A DNA stretch of 64,000 bases, from contig JACKEO010000006.1 in assembly GCA_020632955.1 (NCBI GenBank), positions 124,001-188,000 on the forward strand. Direction: 5' to 3'. This document shows positions 1 to 10,499 of the stretch, in pieces (the first letter of the stretch is position 1; every line of letters begins with the position of its first letter). The notes beneath the pieces are model-generated. The model made no database searches and was not told the DNA's origin. It saw nothing but the letters and a program-made list of their open reading frames with translations. The translations under genes and the position numbers were made by a program. This stretch comes from Alphaproteobacteria bacterium (GTDB lineage Bacteria; Myxococcota_A; UBA796; GCA-2862545).

Positions 1-1
1 G

Positions 2-520
2 GACCTCCTGCTGCGCGCCTGGGGCGCGCGCGCGGCCAGCCAGGGCACGATGAACAACCTCACCCTGGGGGGCCCCGACTGGTCCCACTACGAGACGCTC
101 GGCGGTGGTCAGGGCGCCTCGCCGTCGTCGGCCGGGGCGAGCGGCCGGCAGGTGCACATGACCAACACCCGCGCGACCGACCCCGAGGTCCTCGAGGTGC
201 GCCTGCCCGTGCGGGTGATCGCCACCGCGCTGCGATCCGGCAGCGGCGGCGCGGGCACCCACCCGGGCGGCGACGGCCTCGTGCGGGAGCTGGAGGTGCT
301 GGCACCGGCCACCGCGGCCCTGCTCGCCACCCGCCGGCGTTCGGGCGCGCCGGGCCTCGGCGGCGGCGAGGACGGTCTCCCCGGCGCCGACGCCCTGCGG
401 CGCGGGGGGAGCTGGAGCGCGTGGGCCGGCGATCCCACGCCCCTCGCCCCCGGCGATCGTGTCCGGGTGGCCACCCCCGGCGGCGGCGGCTGGGGTCGCC
501 CACCGCGTCGGGACGCGTGA
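2..520 (+). CDS. Hydantoinase B / oxoprolinase family protein, C-terminal part
   Basis: This is the last 172 codons of a gene that begins before the window. Family members (HyuB, N-methylhydantoinase B, 5-oxoprolinase C-terminal half) use ATP with a HyuA partner to open hydantoin or 5-oxoproline rings in the cytoplasm. The stretch reading QGTMNNLTLGG, then HMTNTRATDPEVLE, a GSGGAGTHPGGDGLVRE segment and the terminal TPGGGGWG follow the conserved order of the HyuB C terminus. The exact substrate cannot be told from this part. A HyuA gene would be expected just upstream. The next gene starts 25 bases after the stop, so they could share a transcript. Confidence 0.85.
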   Translation, partial: DLLLRAWGARAASQGTMNNLTLGGPDWSHYETLGGGQGASPSSAGASGRQVHMTNTRATDPEVLEVRLPVRVIATALRSGSGGAGTHPGGDGLVRELEVLAPATAALLATRRRSGAPGLGGGEDGLPGADALRRGGSWSAWAGDPTPLAPGDRVRVATPGGGGWGRPPRRDA

Positions 521-545
521 TGGGGATGCCGCAGAGGAGGCTCGG

Positions 546-1199
546 ATGTGGTGGGTGCTGACGTTGCTGGCCTGCGGAGGCGCGCCGGACGCGCCTCCCG
601 CCTCCTCGCCCGAGGCGCCACCGCCTGCGGAGGCGCCCGTCGCCATCGCCGCCGAGCCGCTGGATCCGGCCCAGGTGGATCGCGCCGTCGCGCGCGGGCG
701 CGCGGCCATCGCCCAGCTGGGCGGCACGCTCAAGGCGCGCATGCAGGCGGCGATGGCCGAGGGCGGGCCGGTCCACGCCGTCGAGACGTGCGCCAGCGTC
801 GCGCCCGGCCTGCCCGCCAGCGTGCAGCAGATGACCGGCGTCACCCTCGGGCGCAGCTCGCTGCGCCTGCGCAACCCCGCGAACGAGGCCCCCGGCTGGG
901 TGAAGGCCTGGCTCGAGGCCCAGGGCGAGCGTCCGGTCGAGGGCGTGGACGGCCTGGCCGCCCCCGCCGAGGACGGGAGCGCCGAGGTGCACGTGATCGT
1001 GCCGATCGGCGTCGACCCCCTGTGCCTCACCTGTCATGGCTCGGCGGAGCAGATCCCCGCCGACGTGGGGTCCGTGATCGACGACCGCTACCCGCAGGAC
1101 GCCGCGCGCGGCTACGCGGCCGGTGACCTCCGAGGCGCCTTCTGGGCCTCGGTGCCCGTGACCGCTGGCGACGAGCCCGCCGAGCCTCCCCCGTTGTAG
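546..1199 (+). CDS. DUF3365 (Tll0287-like) c-type haem lipoprotein
   Basis: A 217-residue exported protein. The N terminus (MWWVLTLLACGGAP) is a short lipoprotein signal with Cys at about residue 10, followed by a Pro/Ala linker. The body matches the DUF3365 fold: a helix around residues 40-70, then RLRNPANEAPGWVKAWL, and a single haem-binding CLTCHG motif near residue 160. The family is thought to be haem-based redox sensors or electron carriers outside the cytoplasm. The start at 546 is chosen because GAGGAGG precedes it; in-frame codons before it would add a non-signal peptide. It lies 19 bases before a peroxiredoxin lipoprotein, suggesting a shared periplasmic redox role. Confidence 0.8.
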   Translation: MWWVLTLLACGGAPDAPPASSPEAPPPAEAPVAIAAEPLDPAQVDRAVARGRAAIAQLGGTLKARMQAAMAEGGPVHAVETCASVAPGLPASVQQMTGVTLGRSSLRLRNPANEAPGWVKAWLEAQGERPVEGVDGLAAPAEDGSAEVHVIVPIGVDPLCLTCHGSAEQIPADVGSVIDDRYPQDAARGYAAGDLRGAFWASVPVTAGDEPAEPPPL

Positions 1200-1218
1200 G
1201 GGGCCGGTGGAGGTGCCC

Positions 1219-1815
1219 ATGCGATCGCTGACGTCCCTCGCCGCTGCGGTGCTCCTCGCGGCCTGCGCCGCCCCGTCCGACGCAGGGGACGCCGACTCCG
1301 ACGCGTCGGAGGACACCGTCGACACCACGCCGCGGGTCGATCCGGACCACGGCGCCCGGCCCGCCGAGGCGCTCGCCCTGCCCGACTTCGTCGCCCTCGA
1401 CCTCGACGGCGCCGAGCGCGGCCCCGACGATCTCCGCGGCCGCCCCACCGTCATGTGGTTCTACCCGGCCGCCGGCACGTCGGGCTGCACCGTCGAGGGG
1501 TGCGGCTACCGCGACCTCCACGCCGAGTTCGAGGCCCTCGGCATCCGCATCGTGGGCGTGAGCTTCGACGCGCCCGACGAGAACGCCGCCTGGGCGCAGG
1601 AGCAGGCCTTCCCCTTCGCGCTCTGGACCGATCGCGACCGCACACTCGCCGTCCACTACGGCTCCGCGGCCTCCGCCGCCCAGGCCGTCCCCCGCCGGGT
1701 CACGAAGATCCTCGACGCCCAGGGCGTCCTCGTCTGGGAGTACCCCGTGGTGGCCGTGGGCACGCACCCCTCGGAGGTGCTGGAGGACTGCCGGGCGCTC
1801 TTCGGCACACCGTGA
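1219..1815 (+). CDS. BCP/PrxQ-type peroxiredoxin, lipoprotein
   Basis: A 198-residue thiol peroxidase that should reduce hydroperoxides. The AhpC/TSA domain covers about residues 45-195. The peroxidatic and resolving cysteines sit in TSGCTVEGCGYRD, the Cys-x4-Cys spacing of PrxQ/BCP enzymes. Unusually for this family, the protein starts with a lipoprotein signal (MRSLTSLAAAVLLAAC) and an acidic Asp/Ser linker, so it is predicted to act on the periplasmic side of a membrane. ATG at 1219 is preferred over GTG at 1207 because GGAGG lies just before it. It follows the haem lipoprotein gene closely and is probably co-transcribed. Confidence 0.88.
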   Translation: MRSLTSLAAAVLLAACAAPSDAGDADSDASEDTVDTTPRVDPDHGARPAEALALPDFVALDLDGAERGPDDLRGRPTVMWFYPAAGTSGCTVEGCGYRDLHAEFEALGIRIVGVSFDAPDENAAWAQEQAFPFALWTDRDRTLAVHYGSAASAAQAVPRRVTKILDAQGVLVWEYPVVAVGTHPSEVLEDCRALFGTP

Positions 1816-1849
1816 GCCCTCCTCACGGCACGCCCCGCGCCGCACGCGA

Positions 1850-3051
1850 TCAGGGCGTGAGCGTGCGCGGGACGGTGCGCCAGGCGTCGAGGAGGTCGGT
1901 CTGCCGTGAGCGCAGGCTCACGGGTGCGCCTCCGGCCCAGAGGCCCTCGAGGCGCGAGGCGATCTCCAGCGGATCCCCCGTCCACAGCGCCAGATCCGCG
2001 CGCTGACCCACGGCCAGGTCGCCGCGATCCTCGAGCCCCAGCAGCCGCGCCGGCACCCGCGTGATCCCCTCCAGCGCCGCCGCGTGAGGCAGACCCTCAC
2101 GCACCGCGTTCCCCGCCACGAAGCGCAGCGCACGGGCGTTCATCGTGTCGACGTGCACCAGCCCGACCTGCACGCCCGCCGCGTGGAGCCGCGCGGCGTT
2201 GTCGGGTCGCCCGTGCAGCTGGTCCATCGAACCGGCGCCATGCACGAGGGGCTCGACGAGCACCCCCACCCCGGCCGCGGCCAGGCGCTCGGCCACCAGC
2301 CAGCCCTCGGCGGCTCCGAGCACCACGACGTCCACCGCCTGCTCGGCCGCGAAGGCGATCGCCGCCTCGAGGTCGGCCGCGCGATCGGCGTGGACGAGCA
2401 GGGGCAGCTCCTTGCGCGCGACCCGGGCGAGCACCTCGAGGTCGAGTCGGCTCGCGCCGTGCTGATCGAGTCCCTGCCAGCTGCGGAGGGCCCCGCTCGC
2501 GGCGGCGTGTCGCGCATCCTGGATCAGCTCCCGCAGGCGGGTCCAGGCGGCGGCGCGGCTGTCGAGGCCGTCGAGGTGCACGACCACCGCCGCGCTGGGC
2601 TTCACCACGGCGTCGGCCTGCGTGGACGCCGCGGTGGCCACCCACGCCGCCTGCCCGCTCACCAGTCCGCCGGTGGGCGTCACGAGCGCCGAGGTCAGGC
2701 CCCCCATGCGCGACACCGGCACCACTGCGCTCCGCGGGTTGTACGCCCAGGCCACCTGCAGGGCCGCGCGGACCGGATCGTGGTCCCAGGCGTCGTCGCG
2801 GGTGGAGGGCTCGAGCTCGATCTCCACCAGGCCGAGCTGCAGCCCCACCGAGACGAGGCCCGCCGTGACCTGCCGCCCCGGCGCGGCGGTGGCGGTGCAG
2901 CCGGCCGGCGCCGGCCCGGCGCCCACGGAGGTGATGACGCCGTCGGACCAGGCCACGTGCGCGTCGGCCACCGGACCGTCCGCCAGGTGCACCACCACGT
3001 TCGTCAGCGCCTCGCACGGGGCCGCGAGCGCCGCCGCCAGCATCCAGGCGA

Positions 3052-3055
<4 letters not shown>
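1850..3055 (-). CDS. Amidohydrolase-like exported protein lacking HxH metal ligands
   Basis: A 401-residue protein with an N-terminal signal-like segment (MIAWMLAAALAAP). It has the amidohydrolase composite beta domain and TIM-barrel layout, ending with the family signature DRGDLAVGQRADLALWTGDP. Where its neighbour has GLIDTHSHLG, this protein has GLVSVGLQLG, so the first metal-binding HxH is gone. The strand-6 His is also missing (VLGAAEGW), while a His (LLVHADRA) and an Asp (VHVDTMN) remain. It overlaps the stop of the intact amidohydrolase by four bases (ATGA), so the two are translationally coupled. It may be a non-catalytic partner subunit; catalysis cannot be assumed. Confidence 0.8.
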
Positions 3056-4419
<1,364 letters not shown>

Positions 4420-4498
4420 GCCACCTCCGCGCGCGTGCCCGCGCCGACCGGAGGTGCTACCGTCGGCGACGATCCCCCGCAACCGCCGGAGCCCGCGC

Positions 4499-5104
4499 GT
4501 GACCCGCCCCCACTCCTCCGCCCTGCTCTCCCTCGCCGCCCTGCTCGTCCTCCCCTCCCTCGCGGGCTGCCCGCGCCGCGGGGGCGTCACGGCGATGGGC
4601 CGCGACACCGAGGTGGTGCAGACGGTCCTCGGGTGTGCACCCGGTGCGCGCGAGTACGGGGCCGCGCCGCCGGCGGGCTTCGAGCTGTGGTGCGGCGTGC
4701 CGGGCGACACCGGCGCCGTGCGCCACGGCCCCTCCCGATCCTGGTGGCAGGACGGCGCCCGCCGCACGGCCGGCGCCTACGACATGGGCCGCAAGACGGG
4801 TCACTGGTTCACGTGGCACGCCAACGGCAACCTGGCGTCCGAGGGCCCCTACGTGGGCGACGCGGAGGACGGCTACTGGATGCTCTACGACGAGGACGGG
4901 GACCTCGCCGAGGAGGGTCCGATGCACGACGGCGGCCGCGAGGGCGTGTGGTCCTTCCTCGACCCGAAGACGAAGGTCTGGCTGCAGGGCACCTGGGTCG
5001 ACGGGCAGAAGGACGGCACCTGGACCGAGTACGACGCCGCGGGCAAGCCGCTCCGCGAGCGCGTCTTCCGCCTGGGCCGCCAGATCTCGCAGCGCGAGCT
5101 CTAG
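4499..5104 (+). CDS. MORN-repeat lipoprotein
   Basis: A 201-residue surface or periplasmic lipoprotein with signal VTRPHSSALLSLAALLVLPSLAGC. From about residue 70 it has several MORN-like units: KTGHWFTWHANGNLASEG, EDGYWMLYDEDGDLAEEG, REGVWSFLDPKTK and KDGTWTEYDAAGKPL. These repeats form short beta hairpins used for binding rather than catalysis. The GTG start is the only in-frame codon that yields a proper signal peptide. An extended -10-like TGCTACCGT lies about 40 bases upstream. It runs divergently from the amidohydrolase pair, 79 bases away, and the next gene starts two bases after its stop. Confidence 0.78.
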   Translation: MTRPHSSALLSLAALLVLPSLAGCPRRGGVTAMGRDTEVVQTVLGCAPGAREYGAAPPAGFELWCGVPGDTGAVRHGPSRSWWQDGARRTAGAYDMGRKTGHWFTWHANGNLASEGPYVGDAEDGYWMLYDEDGDLAEEGPMHDGGREGVWSFLDPKTKVWLQGTWVDGQKDGTWTEYDAAGKPLRERVFRLGRQISQREL

Positions 5105-5106
5105 CC

Positions 5107-5577
5107 GTGTCGCGCCCGGGCGAGGGCCCCGGCCTCTCGGTGGCGCCGGCCACCGCCGAGGAGCTGATGGACCTGCGGTGGGCGGTGCTCCGTGTGGGTC
5201 GGCCGCGCCACACGGCCGCGATGCCGGGCGACGACGCCGCCGACACGCGGCACTGGGCGCTCCGTGAGCACGGGGTGATCCAGGCCTGCGTCACCGTGAT
5301 GGTGCAGCCCTACCCCGACGACCCCGACGACCGTCCCGCCAGCGCGCCCGCCCTGCGCCTGCGCGGCATGGCGGTGCAGGCCGGCCAGCAGGGGCGCGGC
5401 CTCGGTGGCCACCTGCTCGAGGCGGTGCAGGCCGAGGTGGCCGCGCCGATGTGGTGCGACGCCCGTCTGCGCGCGGTCCCCTTCTACGCCGCGCACGGCT
5501 GGGAGGTGCGCACCGGGGTCTACGACGTGCCGAACGTGGGGCCGCACCACCGCATGTGCTGGCCTGGTCCGCGGTGA
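5107..5577 (+). CDS. GNAT family N-acetyltransferase
   Basis: A 156-residue cytoplasmic acetyltransferase. Motif A is clear: LRLRGMAVQAGQQGRGLGG, with the Q-x-x-G-x-G acetyl-CoA loop around residues 95-105, and the later RAVPFYAAHGWEV is the usual GNAT motif B region. The acceptor substrate is unknown; the closest general type is a small-molecule or amino-terminal acetyltransferase. GTG at 5107 is two bases after the preceding stop, and its own stop overlaps the next start (GTGA), so it sits in a tight operon between a MORN lipoprotein and a Nudix hydrolase. Confidence 0.85.
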   Translation: MSRPGEGPGLSVAPATAEELMDLRWAVLRVGRPRHTAAMPGDDAADTRHWALREHGVIQACVTVMVQPYPDDPDDRPASAPALRLRGMAVQAGQQGRGLGGHLLEAVQAEVAAPMWCDARLRAVPFYAAHGWEVRTGVYDVPNVGPHHRMCWPGPR

Positions 5578-6122
5578 CCGACGATCCGATCCGATGGCAG
5601 GGCCACCACCTCGCGGTCCGGGAGCAGCAGGGCTGGGAGTACGCCACGCGCCCCCACGCACGCGGCGTGGTGGCGATCGTGGCGCTCACGGAGGCCGACG
5701 AGCTCGTGCTGGTGGAGCAGCACCGCCGGCCGGTGGGCGCACGCGTGGTGGAGCTGCCGGCAGGCCTCGTGGGCGACGTGCCGGGGGCCGAGGCCGAGGG
5801 CAGCCTGGCGGGCGCACGCCGCGAGCTGCTCGAGGAGACCGGGTACGTCGCGACACGGTGGCTGCTCGTGGCCGACGGACCCTCCTCCGCGGGCATGTGC
5901 GACGAGCGGGTGGACCTGTGGCTCGCACGCGGCCTGGAGCAGGTGGGCCCCGGCGGCGGCGACGCCACCGAGGACATCACCGTGCACCGCGTCGCCCTCA
6001 CGGAGGTCTCGGCGTGGCTGGCCTCGCGGCGTCGCGAGGGCGTGCTGATCGATCACAAGGTGCTCGCGGCCCTCTACCTGCTGCAGACATCCTGGGACGG
6101 ACGGTGTTGGGTCGCTCCCTGA
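5574..6122 (+). CDS. Nudix hydrolase, ADP-ribose pyrophosphatase-like
   Basis: A 182-residue Nudix enzyme. The core of the Nudix box is seen as ARRELLEETGY around residues 80-92, which supplies the glutamates for Mg2+ binding. The flanking sequence (ELVLVEQHRRPVGARVVELPAGLV) matches the ADP-ribose/GDP-mannose pyrophosphatase branch, which usually hydrolyses nucleoside diphosphate sugars in the cytoplasm. The start is the GTG of the GTGA overlap with the acetyltransferase stop. The glycine normally found at the head of the box is displaced by two residues, so the substrate assignment is tentative. Confidence 0.85.
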   Translation: MTDDPIRWQGHHLAVREQQGWEYATRPHARGVVAIVALTEADELVLVEQHRRPVGARVVELPAGLVGDVPGAEAEGSLAGARRELLEETGYVATRWLLVADGPSSAGMCDERVDLWLARGLEQVGPGGGDATEDITVHRVALTEVSAWLASRRREGVLIDHKVLAALYLLQTSWDGRCWVAP

Positions 6123-6239
6123 TCGCTTGCGAACCAAGGTTTCGTCAGATCCGGGTGATGGACTCGGGACGTCGCGAGCGGACGGGGTGAAGGAGGCGGC
6201 GTGTCGATCCGATCCCCCAGGGTGGATGAGGGAGCCCCC

Positions 6240-6365
6240 ATGAAGTCCGATCGCCAGGCGCCACCTCCCAAGGTGTTCACCGCACGGCCCCGGCCCACGC
6301 GGTACCACCGCGGCGAGCGCCCGTCAGAGCCCGCCCGCGAGGAGTCCGGCCCCAAGGGTGGCTGA
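6240..6365 (+). CDS. Possible small basic protein (41 aa)
   Basis: ATG at 6240 has GGAG seven bases upstream and opens 41 codons rich in Pro, Arg and Glu, with no recognised domain. It overlaps the last 42 bases of the convergent membrane gene on the other strand. The good ribosome site is the only positive evidence. It may equally be chance in GC-rich DNA. The bases before it (6123-6239) hold no other gene I can support. Confidence 0.3.
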   Translation: MKSDRQAPPPKVFTARPRPTRYHRGERPSEPAREESGPKGG

Positions 6366-7166
6366 GGTCGTCCCTCGGCCACCTTCGAGCCGTCCGTCGG
6401 CCCCCGTGCGGCCGCCGCGCAGGCCGCGCGTCCACAGCGCGAGTCCCCAGACGCCGGCCACCCAGTCGAGGTAGGCGTACCCGACGCAGATCCCCAGCGA
6501 CAGGTGCATCGCCGTCAGGATCCCGGCGACGGCGAAGCGCGCGCGGGGAAGCACGAAGGCGGCCGCCGACAGCTCCGCGGCGAGCACGGCCACGCCGCCG
6601 GCGACGCACCACGACGGGTGGTGGGCGATCCAGGCGCGCACGCTCGCGAGAGGCTCGTCCACCACGAGGCTGCGCTCGTACACGAGCATCGGGAGGTTCG
6701 CGCGCCAGGGCCACGCCAGGCCTCCCGCGCGCAGCTTGGCCACCGCGGCGAGGACGTAGAGCGCCGCCACGACGCCACAGGCCAGCTCCAGGGCCGCGCG
6801 GTCGTCGTCGGGCGCGCGATGTGCCCGGAGGCGGCCCGCCCCCAGCGCCAGGAGGCTGGCCCCGGCGAGCACCCGTCCGTGGCCCGCACCCGCCAGGCCG
6901 CGGGGGGCGCTGCCCTCCTCCAGCCCGGCGTAGGCGGCGAGGAGCCCGAAGAGGAGCAGAGGAGCCCAGGGCGAGGGGCGACGTACCGTCTGGACGGCGA
7001 GCGCGAGCACCAGCACGGTGGTCGCGGTGAGCGCGGGTCCGCCGCCGCCGAGCGCCACCACGCCGCCCGCGGTGCGCGCGACCTCGGCTGCCGGAGGGAG
7101 GTCGTCCACGAGCCCCAGCCAGCCCACCCCCACCGCCACCACGTAGAGCGCGCGGCCCGGGTTCAC
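6324..7166 (-). CDS. Multi-pass membrane protein, possibly HTTM/DoxX-like
   Basis: A 280-residue protein with about eight hydrophobic segments. The region around residues 150-245 (a Trp-Arg-Ala-Asn-Leu-Pro stretch, YERSLVVDEPLASVRAW, then AMHLSLGICVGYAYLDW) is reminiscent of HTTM/DoxX-type membrane proteins with a conserved late His, but I cannot fix the family. The GTG start at 7166 overlaps the stop of the upstream gene (GTGA). The pair therefore probably works together in the inner membrane. Confidence 0.65.
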   Translation of the reverse strand: MNPGRALYVVAVGVGWLGLVDDLPPAAEVARTAGGVVALGGGGPALTATTVLVLALAVQTVRRPSPWAPLLLFGLLAAYAGLEEGSAPRGLAGAGHGRVLAGASLLALGAGRLRAHRAPDDDRAALELACGVVAALYVLAAVAKLRAGGLAWPWRANLPMLVYERSLVVDEPLASVRAWIAHHPSWCVAGGVAVLAAELSAAAFVLPRARFAVAGILTAMHLSLGICVGYAYLDWVAGVWGLALWTRGLRGGRTGADGRLEGGRGTTSATLGAGLLAGGL

Positions 7167-7615
7167 GGCACGAACCGCCGCCAGGCGTGGCCACGCCACA
7201 CCACCTCGGTGGTCTGGGAGAAGCCCTCCGCGCCCTCCGGGCGGATCCGCACGTAGGCCACCTCGATCTCGTCGGGACCGTCCTCCTCGTCCTCGGGCGC
7301 CAGGTGCTCCCGCACCCAGCGCGCGATGTCGGCGTCCCGGGGGTCGTCGCTCGGGATGGCGCCGCACGGCCCTACGGCACGGCAGCGATCCCAGGGTTCG
7401 ATGTCGTGGGGATCGGGACCCCGGAAGCGGTCGAAGGCCTCGATCGCCGCGCGCTGGCCGCCCACGAGCACCACGGGCACGGCGCTCTCGTGGCGGTCCG
7501 CCGCACCGAGCTCGGCGTACATCCCCACGTGGCTGAGCGGGAAGACCTCCCCCAGCAGCGCGAGCGCGCCCACGTAGGCGACGAAGCCGGTGACGGCCGG
7601 GGGCGAAGACCACAC
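7163..7615 (-). CDS. Membrane-anchored hypothetical protein
   Basis: About 150 residues. An N-terminal hydrophobic helix (AVTGFVAYVGALALLGEVFP) is followed by a soluble acidic domain with two Cys in WDRCRAVGPCG and a basic-aromatic end (WRGHAWRRFVP). No family recognised. The GTG at 7615 is chosen because GGAG lies six bases before it; an upstream GTG at 7648 lacks such a site. Its stop overlaps the start of the multi-pass membrane gene, so both form one transcription unit. The soluble part should face the periplasm or cytoplasm depending on helix orientation. Confidence 0.6.
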   Translation of the reverse strand: MWSSPPAVTGFVAYVGALALLGEVFPLSHVGMYAELGAADRHESAVPVVLVGGQRAAIEAFDRFRGPDPHDIEPWDRCRAVGPCGAIPSDDPRDADIARWVREHLAPEDEEDGPDEIEVAYVRIRPEGAEGFSQTTEVVWRGHAWRRFVP

Positions 7616-7745
7616 GGGGACTCCACGCGATGCCTCGTCGTGCCCCACGTCACGACGGTGTGCCGTGCTTCCGTGCCTCGCGGGTGTCCGCACCTCGGAC
7701 GCCAGGGACCGCCGCGTGCGATAGCCACCGGCGGGAGGCGCCTCG

Positions 7746-8858
7746 ATGGCCGACCGCAGCACCCCGGCCACCGTCGCCCGACTCGCCGGACCCGCCCTGG
7801 CCGCCCTCGTGGGCGTCGCCCTCGCGCTGCGTCCCGCCTGGCCCTCCCGCCCCGGCGTCGCCCCCGACCTCGGCGTCTACTGGGCCACGGCGCGCGCCTG
7901 GAGTCCGCGTGCGGCGCTCCCCGACCCCGACCTCGTGCGGCAGGCGGCGGGCGGCGTGGAGCTCGGGGGGGGCTTCGTGTACCCGGCGTGGACGCTGCTC
8001 CCCTTCGAGCTGCTCGCCAGGCTGTCCTTCGCCGAGGCCGTGCGCGTCTGGCGCGGGGTGCTGGTGCTGTCCATCGGGGCCGCCGTGGTCGGATGGCTGG
8101 TCGCGGGCCAGGAGCGGCGCTGGGCCACCGCGGGCGGGCTCGCCGTGGCCGCCGCCCTCTTCCACCGTGGCGTCGGCACCGGCCTGCTGCAGGGCAACGC
8201 CGAGCTGGTCGTGGCGGGGGCCATCGGCCTCGCTGCCGCCCTGCTCCGCACCTGGCCCGCGGCGGCGGGCGTGGCGCTCGGCATCGCGGGCTCCATCAAG
8301 CTGTGGCCCCTGGTGCTCGTGGGCATGGCGCGGCGCCGCGACCTGCGCCTCACGGCCGCGGGGGCGGCGGCGACGGCGGGCGCGCTCCTCCTGCTGGATC
8401 CCGTGCTGACGAGCACCCCCTGGGGTGGCGTGCTGGCCGCCTGGCGCCAGCTCCCCGAGGACGGCCAGCGCTCGCTCGCCGCCTGGGTGGCCGGGCACAC
8501 GCCGCTGGGTGGCCTGGCCGCCCCGTCGGTGGCCGCTGCCTGCCTGCTCCCGCTCGCGTGGCTCGCGCGGCGCGAGGGGGCCACCGGACACGCGGGGTGG
8601 CCGGCGGCGGTGGCGCTCGGGGCGCTGCTCGCCGTGCCACGCACCCTCCCCTACGCGTGGACCCTGGCCCTGGGGCCGTGCGCCGTGGCGTGGGCCACCC
8701 TGCCCGCCGCCCGCCTCGGCCTCGTGGCCTGGGCGGTCACCACGGGCCAGCCCGTGGACCTGCAGTCCATGGCCACCGTGGCGGGCACGCTGGTGGGGGC
8801 GATCTGGGCCCTGGGACGTCCGCGGGGACGCGACGGGGGCGCGCGCAGCGCGCCGTGA
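7746..8858 (+). CDS. GT87 (DUF2029) family membrane glycosyltransferase
   Basis: A 370-residue polytopic protein with roughly ten membrane helices. Hallmarks of the DUF2029/GT87 mannosyltransferase-like family are present: an early Asp in APDLGVYWATARAW, the GFVYPAWTLLPFELLARL segment, a LLQGNAELVV segment and a Lys-containing GSIKLWPLVLVG. Family members move sugars from polyprenyl-phosphate donors on the outer face of the inner membrane. The acceptor is unknown. ATG at 7746 follows GGGAGG by six bases. It is divergent from the preceding membrane pair. Confidence 0.78.
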   Translation: MADRSTPATVARLAGPALAALVGVALALRPAWPSRPGVAPDLGVYWATARAWSPRAALPDPDLVRQAAGGVELGGGFVYPAWTLLPFELLARLSFAEAVRVWRGVLVLSIGAAVVGWLVAGQERRWATAGGLAVAAALFHRGVGTGLLQGNAELVVAGAIGLAAALLRTWPAAAGVALGIAGSIKLWPLVLVGMARRRDLRLTAAGAAATAGALLLLDPVLTSTPWGGVLAAWRQLPEDGQRSLAAWVAGHTPLGGLAAPSVAAACLLPLAWLARREGATGHAGWPAAVALGALLAVPRTLPYAWTLALGPCAVAWATLPAARLGLVAWAVTTGQPVDLQSMATVAGTLVGAIWALGRPRGRDGGARSAP

Positions 8859-8871
8859 TCCGGGGCCGCGC

Positions 8872-10113
<1,242 letters not shown>

Positions 10114-10499
10114 GGGTCATCGACCTGGAGACGCCGCGAGAACTCACATCGCGGGAAGACACGGGGCGCCTGGGTGTCGGACCGCTCGAACATCCCCTCC
10201 TAGCCCATTCCCGGGAGAGAAGCCCGGGTGCGGGTTCGGCAGCCGCCACGGAGGCACAGAGGACGCAGAGGGGTGCACAGAGCGAGGACCGCAGCGGCAC
10301 CCCCCGCCTCGTGGCGACCCTCTGTGCCTCCCGGCGCGGCGCGGCAACGCGCCGCCCACCAGGGCAACGCCCGCGCCCCGACGCCCCCAGGCCCCGCGGA
10401 ACCCACCCAGGGAGCCACAGAGCCCCACCCCCGCCTCCCTCTGTGCCGGCCTCCGTGCTCTCTGTGCCTCCGTGGCGGCTGCCGTGGAGCCCCAGCGGA
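10114..10499. other. Gene-free gap between rhlE and sucB
   Basis: No gene is supported in these 386 bases. It contains the large inverted repeat described separately and six copies of the heptamer CACAGAG or its complement. The rhlE start faces into it, so it must hold the rhlE promoter, but no convincing -35/-10 pair is visible. The sucB gene ends at its far side, so a transcription stop for the sucAB operon could also lie here, perhaps the hairpin itself. Confidence 0.6.
10238..10483. repeat. Long inverted repeat with CACAGAG/CTCTGTG heptamers
   Basis: Bases 10238-10261 and 10460-10483 are perfect reverse complements over 24 bases; the arms begin GGCAGCCGCCACGG and end CCGTGGCGGCTGCC. Between them the heptamer CACAGAG recurs at 10255, 10276 and 10416, and its complement CTCTGTG at 10320, 10439 and 10460. 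The 198-base loop has no coding signal. It could be a non-autonomous dispersed element, a recombination product or a very large terminator. Whether copies exist elsewhere in the genome is the key unknown. Confidence 0.8.

Noticed and set aside
10114..10499. A protein gene in the rhlE-sucB gap
   Set aside because: All frames give low-complexity products from the repeat, with no start context and no family resemblance.
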